From Desulfovibrio sp. (GTDB lineage: Bacteria > Desulfobacterota > Desulfovibrionia > Desulfovibrionales > Desulfovibrionaceae), in contig JAISWB010000025.1 of the NCBI GenBank assembly GCA_031271265.1, positions 1 through 54,128 of the forward strand: DNA of 54,128 bases, given 5' to 3'. The notes under the pieces are model-generated. The model had not been told where the DNA came from, searched no databases, and saw only the letters and a list, made by a program, of their open reading frames with translations. A program made the position numbers and the translations under genes. Position 1 is the stretch's first letter. The number at the start of each line of letters is the position of its first letter. Below are positions 1-7,828 of the stretch, in pieces.

Positions 1-117
1 GTAAACATCGGCCGTAAGGCCGATGCGCCGCAAAGCGGCGTGAGTCAGCCGAAAACCACGCTTTTCGGCTGACGATCCTGCGGTAAAAAGTTTACTTTTT
101 AACGCATATATCAGTAG
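1..117 (+). repeat. Structured dispersed repeat, copy A (three hairpins)
   Basis: Three consecutive perfect hairpins are visible: CATCGGCC (6-13) with GGCCGATG (18-25), CGCCGC (26-31) with GCGGCG (35-40), and TCAGCCGAAAA (45-55) with TTTTCGGCTGA (62-72). They are followed by AAAAAGT/ACTTTTT around 85-100. The unit opens with GTAAAC and has GTTTAC at 90-95. An inverted, roughly 80% identical copy lies at 9431-9535, and a shorter relative at 251-305. It looks like a REP/MITE-type extragenic element; function is unknown. Confidence 0.75.
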
Positions 118-444
118 AATTGCTGCGAAGCCGGAACTGTGGTTGCCTTTTTTCCGGCTTGCCGCTATAATTTTCGCCGTATTTCCGGGCCGTAGTGTCA
201 TGCCGTTCGCAGGATGTCATGACACCGGACGCCGGGCGAAGCCGGGCGCGCCCGCCGCAGGCGGCGTGAGCAAAGCAAAAACCGCCTTTTTCGCTTTGCG
301 GTCTTCACGCCTGTTACGACAGTACAGGCGTGACATCTCAGGAGAGCCCGCAGTCCCTTACCCGGCGTGACGGGGTTTGCCGTGCTTGTCTTTGCGGGCA
401 GGCGCCGGCAGGCGTCGGTGAACCGGCTGTTTTCGAGTGAGGCT
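118..444 (+). other. Gene-free leader of the sigma-54 regulator with inverted repeats
   Basis: I see no convincing gene here. It contains GTGTCATG (195-202) with CATGACAC (218-225), the shorter structured repeat at 251-305, and a 10-bp inverted repeat TCACGCCTGT (305-314) / ACAGGCGTGA (324-333). The last one resembles the TGT-N10-ACA activator sites of NifA-type proteins, though its spacing is 9. It lies about 110 bp before the preferred regulator start, so autoregulation is conceivable but unproven. Confidence 0.4.
251..305 (+). repeat. Structured repeat, short copy B
   Basis: It has the same layout as copy A: GCCGC..GCGGCGTGAG followed by a hairpin, here GCAAAGC (270-276) with GCTTTGC (293-299) around an A5/T5 inner pair. 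The stem sequence differs from that of copy A while the plan is kept, which suggests selection on structure. Confidence 0.5.
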
Positions 445-1560
445 ATGCGTACCGGTCACGTCAAGTCCTCCGGCGATGCCGCGGCGGCTTTCGTTGAACC
501 CGCAGGCGCGGGCGGCGGGGTTCGTCCCAAGCCTTCGCGGCGTTATCTGCGTCCGGCCTCCATGATCGGCACGGCGCCGGCGTTGGATATTGTCTTTGAG
601 CAGATCGCCCAGGTCGCCCCTTCGACGACAACCGTGCTCCTGCGCGGCGAAAGCGGCACCGGCAAGGAGCTGGTGGCGGGGGCCATACACGATGCCGGTC
701 CGCGAGCGTCCGGTCCCTTTGTTTCCATCAACTGCGCGGCCATCCCGGAAAGCCTGATAGAGAGCGAACTCTTCGGCCACGAGCGCGGAGCCTTCACAGG
801 CGCGGTGGCCGTGCGCAAAGGCCGCTTTGAGCTGGCCCAGGGCGGCACCTTGTTTCTGGACGAAGTCGGCGACCTTTCCCTGCTGACCCAGGCCAAGCTC
901 CTGCGCGTCATCCAGGAACGCACTTTCGAGCGGCTCGGCGGATTGACGGTACACAAGGCAGATGCCCGCATCATCGCGGCAACCAATAAGGGGCTGGAAG
1001 AAATGGTGGAGCAGGGGCTGTTCCGCCGCGACCTCTATTACCGCCTCAACGTCTTTCCCATCCATCTGCCCCCTCTGCGCGAACGTCTGCACGACATACT
1101 GCCTCTGGCCGACCATTTTGCCAAACGTTTCGCAGCCAAGCACAACAAGAACAATGTGCGCCTGTCGCCCGCGCTGTCCCCTCTGCTGCACGCCCACAAC
1201 TGGCCGGGCAACATCAGGGAACTGGAAAACGTCATGGAAAGGGCGGTATTGCTTGTCAATCCCGATGGTTGCGTCATGCCCGAGCATCTGCCCCTGGACA
1301 TACAGCGCGCCGGTCGTGGGCCTGCCTGCATCCCCCCGGCCCCCGGCCCTGCAGGCGGCGACGCGGCCGACGATGTAGGCGGGCCGACCCTGCAGGAAAA
1401 ATTGGACCGCCTGGAACTGTCCTGTATCGTTGAAGCCTTGGAAAACGAACGGGGCCATATACGGCGCGCAGCGGCATCCCTCGGCCTGACCGAGCGCGTC
1501 ATGAGCCTGAGAATGGCCAAATACAATTTAACCTATAAGGATTACAGGCAGAAACAATGA
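445..1560 (+). CDS. Sigma-54-dependent transcriptional activator lacking a sensor domain
   Basis: This is an AAA+ enhancer-binding protein that opens sigma-54 RNA polymerase promoters. Visible motifs (from ATG 445, 371 aa): Walker A GESGTGKE near residue 67, the sigma-54 contact loop GAFTGA near 115, Walker B GGTLFLDEVGDL near 135-145, the R-finger region FRRDLYYRLNVFPIHLPPLRER, and a Fis-type C-terminal helix-turn-helix (IRRAAASLGLTERVMSLRMAKYNL). The sequence is NifA-like, but only about 40 residues precede the AAA+ domain, so the usual GAF or receiver domain is absent. A GTG start at 367 is also possible; ATG 445 is preferred because GAGTGAGG lies just upstream. It sits 31 bp before the glutamine synthetase gene, so control of nitrogen assimilation is a reasonable inference. 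Confidence 0.85.
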   Translation: MRTGHVKSSGDAAAAFVEPAGAGGGVRPKPSRRYLRPASMIGTAPALDIVFEQIAQVAPSTTTVLLRGESGTGKELVAGAIHDAGPRASGPFVSINCAAIPESLIESELFGHERGAFTGAVAVRKGRFELAQGGTLFLDEVGDLSLLTQAKLLRVIQERTFERLGGLTVHKADARIIAATNKGLEEMVEQGLFRRDLYYRLNVFPIHLPPLRERLHDILPLADHFAKRFAAKHNKNNVRLSPALSPLLHAHNWPGNIRELENVMERAVLLVNPDGCVMPEHLPLDIQRAGRGPACIPPAPGPAGGDAADDVGGPTLQEKLDRLELSCIVEALENERGHIRRAAASLGLTERVMSLRMAKYNLTYKDYRQKQ

Positions 1561-1591
1561 CACTGCCGCGCATCCGGGGAATCGGTACCGT

Positions 1592-3790
1592 ATGATTTCT
1601 GCCCGTTGCAGGGCCGTTCTGGCAGCGGCTTCGGCTTCCGTTCCGGAAGTTGCCGCCGCGCCGGCGAACCGGCGTTTGGACTTGGCCTCCCTGTACGGCA
1701 GGGATGTGCTAGACATGCGCGCCATGCGCGGGTTCCTGCCCGGCGAGGTGTTTGAACAGCTCGACAAGGTCGTCAAGGAGGGCGCGCAACTGCCCGCGGA
1801 AATCGCGGGGGTGATTGCCAACGCCATGAAGGATTGGGCCGTTGCCCGCGGGGCGACCCATTACACCCACTGGTTCCATCCCATGACCGGATTGACGGCG
1901 GAAAAACACGACGCCTTCATGACCCTCGCGGCCGACGGGCAGGTGCTCAACGAGTTTTCCGGCCGGAACTTGATCAGCGGCGAACCCGACGCCTCCTCGT
2001 TCCCCTCGGGCGGTTTGCGGTCCACTTTTGAAGCCCGCGGCTATACGGCGTGGGATCCCACTTCGCCGGTCTTCATTCTTGACGGGCCTGCCGGCGCCAC
2101 GCTGCATATCCCGACTATATTCTACGCCTATACCGGCGAAGCCCTGGACCGCAAAACGCCGTTGCTGCGTTCCCTTGCCGCGCTTTCGCGCCATGCTCTG
2201 CGTATCCTGCGTCTTTTCGGCAACACCGGCGCCGTATACGTGCGGGCCATGGTCGGGGCGGAACAGGAATTTTTCCTGGTGGACAGGCGGCTGGCCGCTT
2301 TGCGCCCGGACATCATGCTCTGCGGACGGACGCTGATGGGGGCGCTCTCGCCCAAGGGGCAGGAGATGGAGGACCATTACTTCGGCGCCATGCCTTCCCG
2401 CGTCATGGCTTTTATGCAGGATGTGGAAATGCGTCTTGTCACCCTCGGCATCCCCTGCCGGACGCGGCACAACGAGGTCGCGCCCGGACAATTTGAAATG
2501 GCTCCTCAGCACGAGGAAGCCAACATCGCCGTGGACCACAACATGCTGGTCATGAACATGTTACGCCACACGGCCGCCGCGCACGGTCTTGTCTGCCTGC
2601 TGCACGAAAAACCGTTTATGGGCGTCAACGGCAGCGGCAAACACAACAACTGGTCCCTGCGCGATTCCGACGGCAACAATCTGCTAAGCCCCGGCGCGAC
2701 CCCGCATACCGATGCTCAATTCCTCATTTTCCTGGCCGCCGTGCTGCGGGCCGTGCACAAGCATTCCACGGTGCTGCGACTGGGCGTGATCGGCGCGGGC
2801 AACGACCACCGCCTGGGCGCCGGAGAGGCCCCGCCCTCCATTTTCTCCGTGTACCTCGGGGAACAGCTTACCGCTGTCATCGACAGTCTGGCCCGCGGCG
2901 CCTCCGGCAAAACCCGGCAAAAGAACACTCTGGAAATAGGGGTGTCCACCCTGCCGCCCCTGCGCCGGGATTATGCCGACCGCAACCGCACCAGCCCCTT
3001 CGCCTTTACCGGGAACAAATTTGAATTCCGGGCCGTCGGCGCAGCGCAGTCCCTCGCCCCGGCCAACATCGCCCTGAACACGGCCGTGGCGGGCGCTCTG
3101 GACGAAATCGCCACCAGTATCGAGGCAGGCGTCTGCGAAGGCACCCCTTTGAATACGGCCGTGCAGGAGCAGCTTACCCTGCTGTTTCGGGAGCACATGC
3201 CCGTTGTCTTCAACGGTAACAACTACGCGCGCGAATGGAAGGAAGAGGCTGCCCGGCGCGGTCTGCCGGATATGTCCGGCACTGTTGAAGTCCTCGAACA
3301 CTACAGCGACCCCCAGGTCATGGACCTGTTCATGCGGCACGGCGTGCTCAGCGAACGTGAGTTGCTGGCCCGACAGGAAATACTTCTGGACGGTTATTCC
3401 AGAACCGTTTCCGTTGAAGCGGGGCTGACCGCCCGCATAGGCCGGACGTCCATATTGCCGGTTGCGTTGAACGCTCAGGCAGCGGCCGCGGAACTGGCGT
3501 GGAAAACTGCTGCCGTCACGGGCCGGCAGGCCGAAGAATTGCCCGAATACAGGCGGTTTACCGAGATCCGCGATGGGGCCGTACGCCTCGGCGAAGCTCT
3601 GGATGCGCTGGACGCGGCCCGGCGCAGGCTGAACGACGATACGGAAACGCTGGTGCATGCCCGCACCGCGCGCGATCTGGTTATCCCGGCCATGAACCGC
3701 TGCCGCAAATACATTGATACCCTGGAAGTACTGCTCGACGATGCGGAATGGCCTCTGCCCACATACGCGGAACTGCTCTGGGTCCGCTGA
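1592..3790 (+). CDS. glnN: Type III glutamine synthetase
   Basis: It makes glutamine from glutamate, ammonia and ATP in the cytoplasm. At 732 aa it has the length of GSIII rather than the ~470 aa of GSI. Recognisable GSIII blocks include THYTHWFHPMTG near residue 90, GAEQEFFLVD near 225, RHNEVAPGQFEMAP near 295, NGSGKHNNWSL near 345 and the long C-terminal extension. It lies directly downstream of the sigma-54 activator, probably co-transcribed with it, and 12 bp before the next gene. Identification is firm. Confidence 0.95.
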   Translation: MISARCRAVLAAASASVPEVAAAPANRRLDLASLYGRDVLDMRAMRGFLPGEVFEQLDKVVKEGAQLPAEIAGVIANAMKDWAVARGATHYTHWFHPMTGLTAEKHDAFMTLAADGQVLNEFSGRNLISGEPDASSFPSGGLRSTFEARGYTAWDPTSPVFILDGPAGATLHIPTIFYAYTGEALDRKTPLLRSLAALSRHALRILRLFGNTGAVYVRAMVGAEQEFFLVDRRLAALRPDIMLCGRTLMGALSPKGQEMEDHYFGAMPSRVMAFMQDVEMRLVTLGIPCRTRHNEVAPGQFEMAPQHEEANIAVDHNMLVMNMLRHTAAAHGLVCLLHEKPFMGVNGSGKHNNWSLRDSDGNNLLSPGATPHTDAQFLIFLAAVLRAVHKHSTVLRLGVIGAGNDHRLGAGEAPPSIFSVYLGEQLTAVIDSLARGASGKTRQKNTLEIGVSTLPPLRRDYADRNRTSPFAFTGNKFEFRAVGAAQSLAPANIALNTAVAGALDEIATSIEAGVCEGTPLNTAVQEQLTLLFREHMPVVFNGNNYAREWKEEAARRGLPDMSGTVEVLEHYSDPQVMDLFMRHGVLSERELLARQEILLDGYSRTVSVEAGLTARIGRTSILPVALNAQAAAAELAWKTAAVTGRQAEELPEYRRFTEIRDGAVRLGEALDALDAARRRLNDDTETLVHARTARDLVIPAMNRCRKYIDTLEVLLDDAEWPLPTYAELLWVR

Positions 3791-3802
3791 GAACGATGCC
3801 TG

Positions 3803-5170
3803 ATGATTCAGCTTTTTTTGGTGTTATGCGGCTCACGGCTGGTCCGTGAACACTGCTGGATGCTTTTTTCGCTCGGCGCGTTATGGCTGTTCATCGGGGG
3901 CTTTCTTTTTCTGGACGCCCTGGACGGCTCCCTCGTGTTCCCCATCACGTATTATACGCTTCCCCTGGCTTTTGACGGCGCATGGGCGTTCGTGTCCTTG
4001 CCTTCCCGCCTGAGGGGCGGCAGGGTTATGTGCCTGATGAAGGGGACGGCATGCCTGCTTGTGATCCTGCTGATTCTTTTTGTGCCCGCCGGGTACAGCG
4101 GCATGATCGTCGGCTTTTTGGGCGGGTTGTTTTTGTGTTTCGACGCTTTGTGGCGGGGAGCAAGCGCCTGGGTGGTGCGCTATGACGGTTGGCTGTGCGG
4201 ATTGCTTCTCGCCGCTTTGGAACTTCCGTTCGGGATCTGGTCGTTTGTGCCCTGGCCCACAGCCTGGGAAGGCCGGGTGGGAATAGACGTCGGCACGCTG
4301 CTTCTTATGTCGGCGTTTACCGTATGCGCGCAGGCTCTGCGCATCCGTTGCCTGCCGCCCGGCGTGTCCGTGCTTTCCGCTTTGCACCGCGGAGAAAAGT
4401 CGCTTCTTGTCGGCCTCGGCGCCGAGGAACCCGGCACACGGGAAACGGCGATTGTCCACATCTGGACGCCTACCGGGTCCATGGTGCCCGTACACCGCGG
4501 CGTAAGCCGCTACCTGGCGGCCGTGGACAGAAACGGCGTCGTTTCCACCGGGCACGCGGCCCTTGAGCTTACGCCGGACGTGTACATAAGCCATTACCCC
4601 GCCGTGGAGATCGACCGCTCGGGAGCGGAGTTTGCCGGGATTTTGCGCGCCGGGCCGGACAACAACGTGCCGGGTTTGTTCCAGCCGAGCTATGCCGAGG
4701 AAAGCGCCGAATGGTGTCCCTCCACCGTGCGCGTGGCGTTGCCGGGCCTTAACGGCCGCGGCGTCAGGCGTTTTCAGCAGGAATACTGCGCGGATACGAC
4801 ATACAATCTCACCGGCCGCAACTGTGCGTCCGCCGTAGCCAAGGCCCTGGACGTCGGCCTGGACGGGTTGTTCGCCGACAAGGTCCGCTCACCCCTTTTT
4901 CTGCTGCGCCTTATTCTGTCACCCGAACTTCGGGTGGCAGGTTTCTTGCGCCTCAGGGCCGCAGCCATGACCTGGTCACCGGGCATCGTTCTGGATTACG
5001 CGCGGGCCTTGCGGCATCTCATCATCGCACTGGGAGTAGCCCCCGGCGAAGCGGGGACGGACAAGGCTCCCGTGATGTCGACGAAACATGGAGCTGCAGT
5101 CGGGCAGAGTACGAAGGCGATCGGCAAGGCTGTCGCGGCACCTATGGAACATGTGGATGCAGCCGAATGA
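3803..5170 (+). CDS. HdeD-like (DUF308) membrane protein fused to a putative cysteine peptidase-like domain
   Basis: A 455-aa protein. Roughly residues 15-190 hold about five or six hydrophobic helices in the pattern of HdeD/DUF308 acid-resistance membrane proteins. After that comes a soluble part with a conserved-looking His block (STGHAALELTPDVYISHYP, His near 250) and a Cys block (YNLTGRNCASAVAKALD, Cys near 338). The His-before-Cys order matches circularly permuted NlpC/P60 or PPPDE-like hydrolases. The catalytic assignment is inference; the membrane segments are seen directly. A short hydrophobic tail and a Thr/Ala-rich end follow. The stop overlaps the start of the MFS gene (ATGA), which implies translational coupling. 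Confidence 0.7.
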   Translation: MIQLFLVLCGSRLVREHCWMLFSLGALWLFIGGFLFLDALDGSLVFPITYYTLPLAFDGAWAFVSLPSRLRGGRVMCLMKGTACLLVILLILFVPAGYSGMIVGFLGGLFLCFDALWRGASAWVVRYDGWLCGLLLAALELPFGIWSFVPWPTAWEGRVGIDVGTLLLMSAFTVCAQALRIRCLPPGVSVLSALHRGEKSLLVGLGAEEPGTRETAIVHIWTPTGSMVPVHRGVSRYLAAVDRNGVVSTGHAALELTPDVYISHYPAVEIDRSGAEFAGILRAGPDNNVPGLFQPSYAEESAEWCPSTVRVALPGLNGRGVRRFQQEYCADTTYNLTGRNCASAVAKALDVGLDGLFADKVRSPLFLLRLILSPELRVAGFLRLRAAAMTWSPGIVLDYARALRHLIIALGVAPGEAGTDKAPVMSTKHGAAVGQSTKAIGKAVAAPMEHVDAAE

Positions 5171-6438
5171 AGTCCGAAAGAAATCGGCAAAGTTCCTGCG
5201 ATGCCGGCAGAACACGGGAGGCGGCCGTGACGACATCTACCACGGATCCGGATGCGACAACGCCTGCCACAGTTCAGGCTGCGGCAACTCCTCCCGCAGC
5301 ACCGGCCGGTCCTGCTCATCTTGCCGCGCGAGCCGCCGTAGTCGCGACGGCGGCGGTCTTCGGACTCACCTACAGCCTGAGCGCAGCGCTCATAGCCATC
5401 GACCTGGCGGGCATGGGCTTCAGCGAAACCGTAATAGGCGCGAACGCCTCCATGCACGCCGTGGGCGTTCTGATCACGGCCTTTCTTCTGCCCCGCGCGG
5501 CCGCACTGTTGGGCATGCGCCGTGCCGTGCTGACAGGGCTTGCCCTTTCCGCCGCGGTACTTCTGCTCTTTCCCCTCATGCCCGATTTCCGGTTGTGGTT
5601 TCCCTTGCGCATCCTGCTCGGGGCCGCCTCGGAAACGCTGTTCGTGCTGTCGGAAACCTGGTTGAACGCCTTGAGTTCCGAGGCAACGCGGGCCAGGGCC
5701 ATGGCCGTCTATACATCGGTCCTTTCCCTTGGTTTTGCCCTGGGGCCTGTAATTCTTTCTCTCGTCGGCACGGACGGGGCCGCGCCGTATATAACGGGAG
5801 CGAGTCTGACCGCGTTCGCCGCCGTGTTCATCATCTCGCCCAAGATACGCGCCCCGGCTGTGGAAAAACCGGCTTACACAAACCCGGTGCGCTTCATGAA
5901 ACTGTCACCCCCGGCCATGGCCGTCACCGCCCTGAACGCGGCCGTGGAAACGGCGGGTCTGACCTTTCTCGCCCTCTATGCCGTGAATTTGGGCTGGGAC
6001 GAGCCGCAAGCCACCCGGCTTATGTCCTGCTTAATGGCCGGGGCCATCGTCCTTCAGCTTCCCATAGGATGGCTGGGTGACAAAACGGACCGGCGCAGGC
6101 TGCTCATACTGCTGGCGGCGGCCGCGTCTCTCGGGGCGCTTGTTTGGCCGTCGGCGCTTAAAAATCCGCTCGCAACCTACGGGCTGCTCTTTGTCTGGGG
6201 CGGCCTTTTCGTCGGCATTTACACGATCATGCTGGCCGTTGTGGGCAGCCGTTTCAGCGGCAGCGAACTTATCGGCCTCTATGCCGCCATGGGCCTTATG
6301 TGGGGAGCCGGAGCGCTGCTGGGACCGCTGCTGGCGGGCGGAGCCATGCAGTTGACCCTGCACGGCCTGCCCCTTTTTGTAGCCGCCGCTTGCGGCGCCT
6401 TTTGCCTGATGGTCGCGCGGACGGGCAAACGTCTGTAA
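5167..6438 (+). CDS. Major facilitator superfamily (MFS) transporter
   Basis: A 423-aa inner-membrane protein with about twelve hydrophobic helices and the MFS loop signature GWLGDKTDRRR between helices in the second half. An Ala/Thr/Pro-rich tail of about 55 residues precedes the first helix. It starts inside the stop of the HdeD-like gene and so probably belongs to the same operon. The substrate cannot be told from the sequence; an efflux role is possible. Confidence 0.85.
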   Translation: MKSERNRQSSCDAGRTREAAVTTSTTDPDATTPATVQAAATPPAAPAGPAHLAARAAVVATAAVFGLTYSLSAALIAIDLAGMGFSETVIGANASMHAVGVLITAFLLPRAAALLGMRRAVLTGLALSAAVLLLFPLMPDFRLWFPLRILLGAASETLFVLSETWLNALSSEATRARAMAVYTSVLSLGFALGPVILSLVGTDGAAPYITGASLTAFAAVFIISPKIRAPAVEKPAYTNPVRFMKLSPPAMAVTALNAAVETAGLTFLALYAVNLGWDEPQATRLMSCLMAGAIVLQLPIGWLGDKTDRRRLLILLAAAASLGALVWPSALKNPLATYGLLFVWGGLFVGIYTIMLAVVGSRFSGSELIGLYAAMGLMWGAGALLGPLLAGGAMQLTLHGLPLFVAAACGAFCLMVARTGKRL

Positions 6439-6880
6439 TTCGGTTTCAAATAAAAACTGCGGCTATGCCGTTGCTGTATCCTGTCGTATTCTTCAAATTT
6501 CAGGTATTGCTTCACCAAGTAAACATTGCCAAACGGAGATATTATGTTCTTATTCACCCGACAATTTCTTTTTCTTCATCATCGCGTTGTCGCCGTCGAG
6601 GGTCGCGCCGGCCGCAGGTTTCTGCCTGTCATTCTGAGCGAAGCGAAGAATCTATCTTGATGCCTTTCAGAAAAAAACGAAGCCGGGAAGATGGATTCTT
6701 CGCTTCGCTCAGAATGACCCGTCTCGGCAAAGTTTAAGCGGGGGAGCAATACCTTCAATAATCTCCATCAGTTGTCAACTTTATTCAAATAATATCAATA
6801 GTATAACTACTCATAAGGTTTTTGAAAATTCAGATGTCTCCAAGGTCAGTGGAGCAAAATTGGAGCAAATGGAGCAGCGA
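6439..6880. other. AT-richer intergenic region between MFS gene and R-M pair
   Basis: There is no convincing gene. It separates the convergent MFS and restriction genes. It holds the 25-bp inverted repeat annotated at 6628-6718 and, next to the restriction gene, a run of short direct repeats TGGAGCAAA (6850-6858, 6861-6869) and TGGAGCA (6870-6876). Such runs are often seen beside integration sites. Base composition falls towards the R-M genes, in keeping with acquired DNA. Confidence 0.5.
6628..6718. repeat. 25-bp perfect inverted repeat (GTCATTCTGAGCGAAGCG type)
   Basis: Arms at 6628-6652 and 6694-6718 are perfect reverse complements; the left arm begins GTCATTCTGAGCGAAGCG. The spacer is 41 bp. 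I recognise this as a widespread bacterial extragenic palindromic motif. It could form a strong hairpin on either strand and might serve as a terminator between the convergent transcripts. Confidence 0.8.
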
Positions 6881-7828
6881 CTATTTTTCATATGGCCCTA
6901 AAAACCGCTCCCCGTTAAAATGAATCAGGTGCGTGGGAGCATCTGCTACCCAAACTTCCGTTTCCCAGGCAATCTCTCCAAGGTATCGGGCCATGATCGC
7001 GCGGTTGGGAAAGGTAGTCACATAAACGATGCCCGGCCTAGCGCTGGAAAACAGTGCAGCCAGTTCATCATGCCTCTTGCCGTCCACCGGCCCGTGGCTG
7101 GTTACGGACTCCACCAGCAATAACCAGTTCTTTTTCTTGTAGTACAGAACAACATCAGGCATCTTTCCGTGGGAATCTATGGTAACTCCCAGGCTGGCGA
7201 GCAGCTTTTCATCAAAGTAGCCCCACTTGTCTTCGGTATCGCCAGCATAGACAGGGATGCTTCCCGGCGCAAAACAAGGGGCAAATACTTCAATGATGGC
7301 TTTGATAAGTTCACTGTGTGCGCCGGGACTGAGTTCGATCTGCTTTCCGTGCGGCAGCGAAACAGGAATTTTTGCCATATCTCTTTCGCGGGCATACCTT
7401 TTTGCCAGACTTTCCTGCTGCCGCAAAAAATCTTTCAATGCTTTCTGCCAACGCTTGCCGCCATAAAGGCATACCAGCGCAAGAGCTTCCGGCGCTATTT
7501 GATACACGGCTTTCGGACTGTTCACGGCTCGGCTTGGATCGTCCGGGTTGTAAAGGCTGATACCCGCTGCCATGAACTGATGCATACTCTGGCGGCGAAA
7601 GGTTTCGCGGGTGTTGGGAGCGTAGTTCGTTCCGTAGTGTTCCTTTGCCCAATCCATTATTGGTGTGATGCCGATGTAGGGATTTTCCGCCTGGCTCCAT
7701 TTTTTATCTGGAGTCATATTGCAAAGCGCCAGAAGGCAAAGAGCTGAACGCTCATTCTGTTGCGCCCTCGGCAAGCCCAAGGATTTGAGTATTTCCAGTG
7801 CTTCTTCAATCTTTTTTGTTGCGCTCAT
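6881..7828 (-). CDS. Type II restriction endonuclease, BsuBI/PstI family
   Basis: A 315-aa nuclease, close to PstI/BsuBI in length (about 316-326 aa). The C-terminal half carries the family's hallmark blocks: GDTEDKWGYFDEKLLASLGV, SHGKMPDVVLYYKKKNWLLL and VESVTSHGPVDGKRHDEL, which contain the PD-(D/E)xK-type core. The N-terminal half matches the family's helical DNA-binding part. The ATG at 7828 is chosen because it overlaps the methylase stop (ATGA at 7825-7828) and gives the family length; a longer reading frame to 7894 lies inside the methylase. If it is a true isoschizomer the site would be CTGCAG, but that is inference. Confidence 0.92.
   Translation of the reverse strand: MSATKKIEEALEILKSLGLPRAQQNERSALCLLALCNMTPDKKWSQAENPYIGITPIMDWAKEHYGTNYAPNTRETFRRQSMHQFMAAGISLYNPDDPSRAVNSPKAVYQIAPEALALVCLYGGKRWQKALKDFLRQQESLAKRYARERDMAKIPVSLPHGKQIELSPGAHSELIKAIIEVFAPCFAPGSIPVYAGDTEDKWGYFDEKLLASLGVTIDSHGKMPDVVLYYKKKNWLLLVESVTSHGPVDGKRHDELAALFSSARPGIVYVTTFPNRAIMARYLGEIAWETEVWVADAPTHLIHFNGERFLGPYEK

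Noticed and set aside
143..370. A 75-codon frame before the sigma-54 regulator, considered as remnant sensor domain
   Set aside because: The sequence is Arg/Ala/Gly-rich, overlaps structured repeats and has no GAF or receiver pattern.
358..1458. A 366-codon minus-strand open frame opposite the sigma-54 activator
   Set aside because: Shadow of the activator gene, whose Walker and GAFTGA motifs show the true frame.
6628..6718. The 25-bp inverted repeat as ends of an IS element
   Set aside because: Only 41 bp lie between the arms, without coding capacity, and the motif is a common extragenic palindrome.
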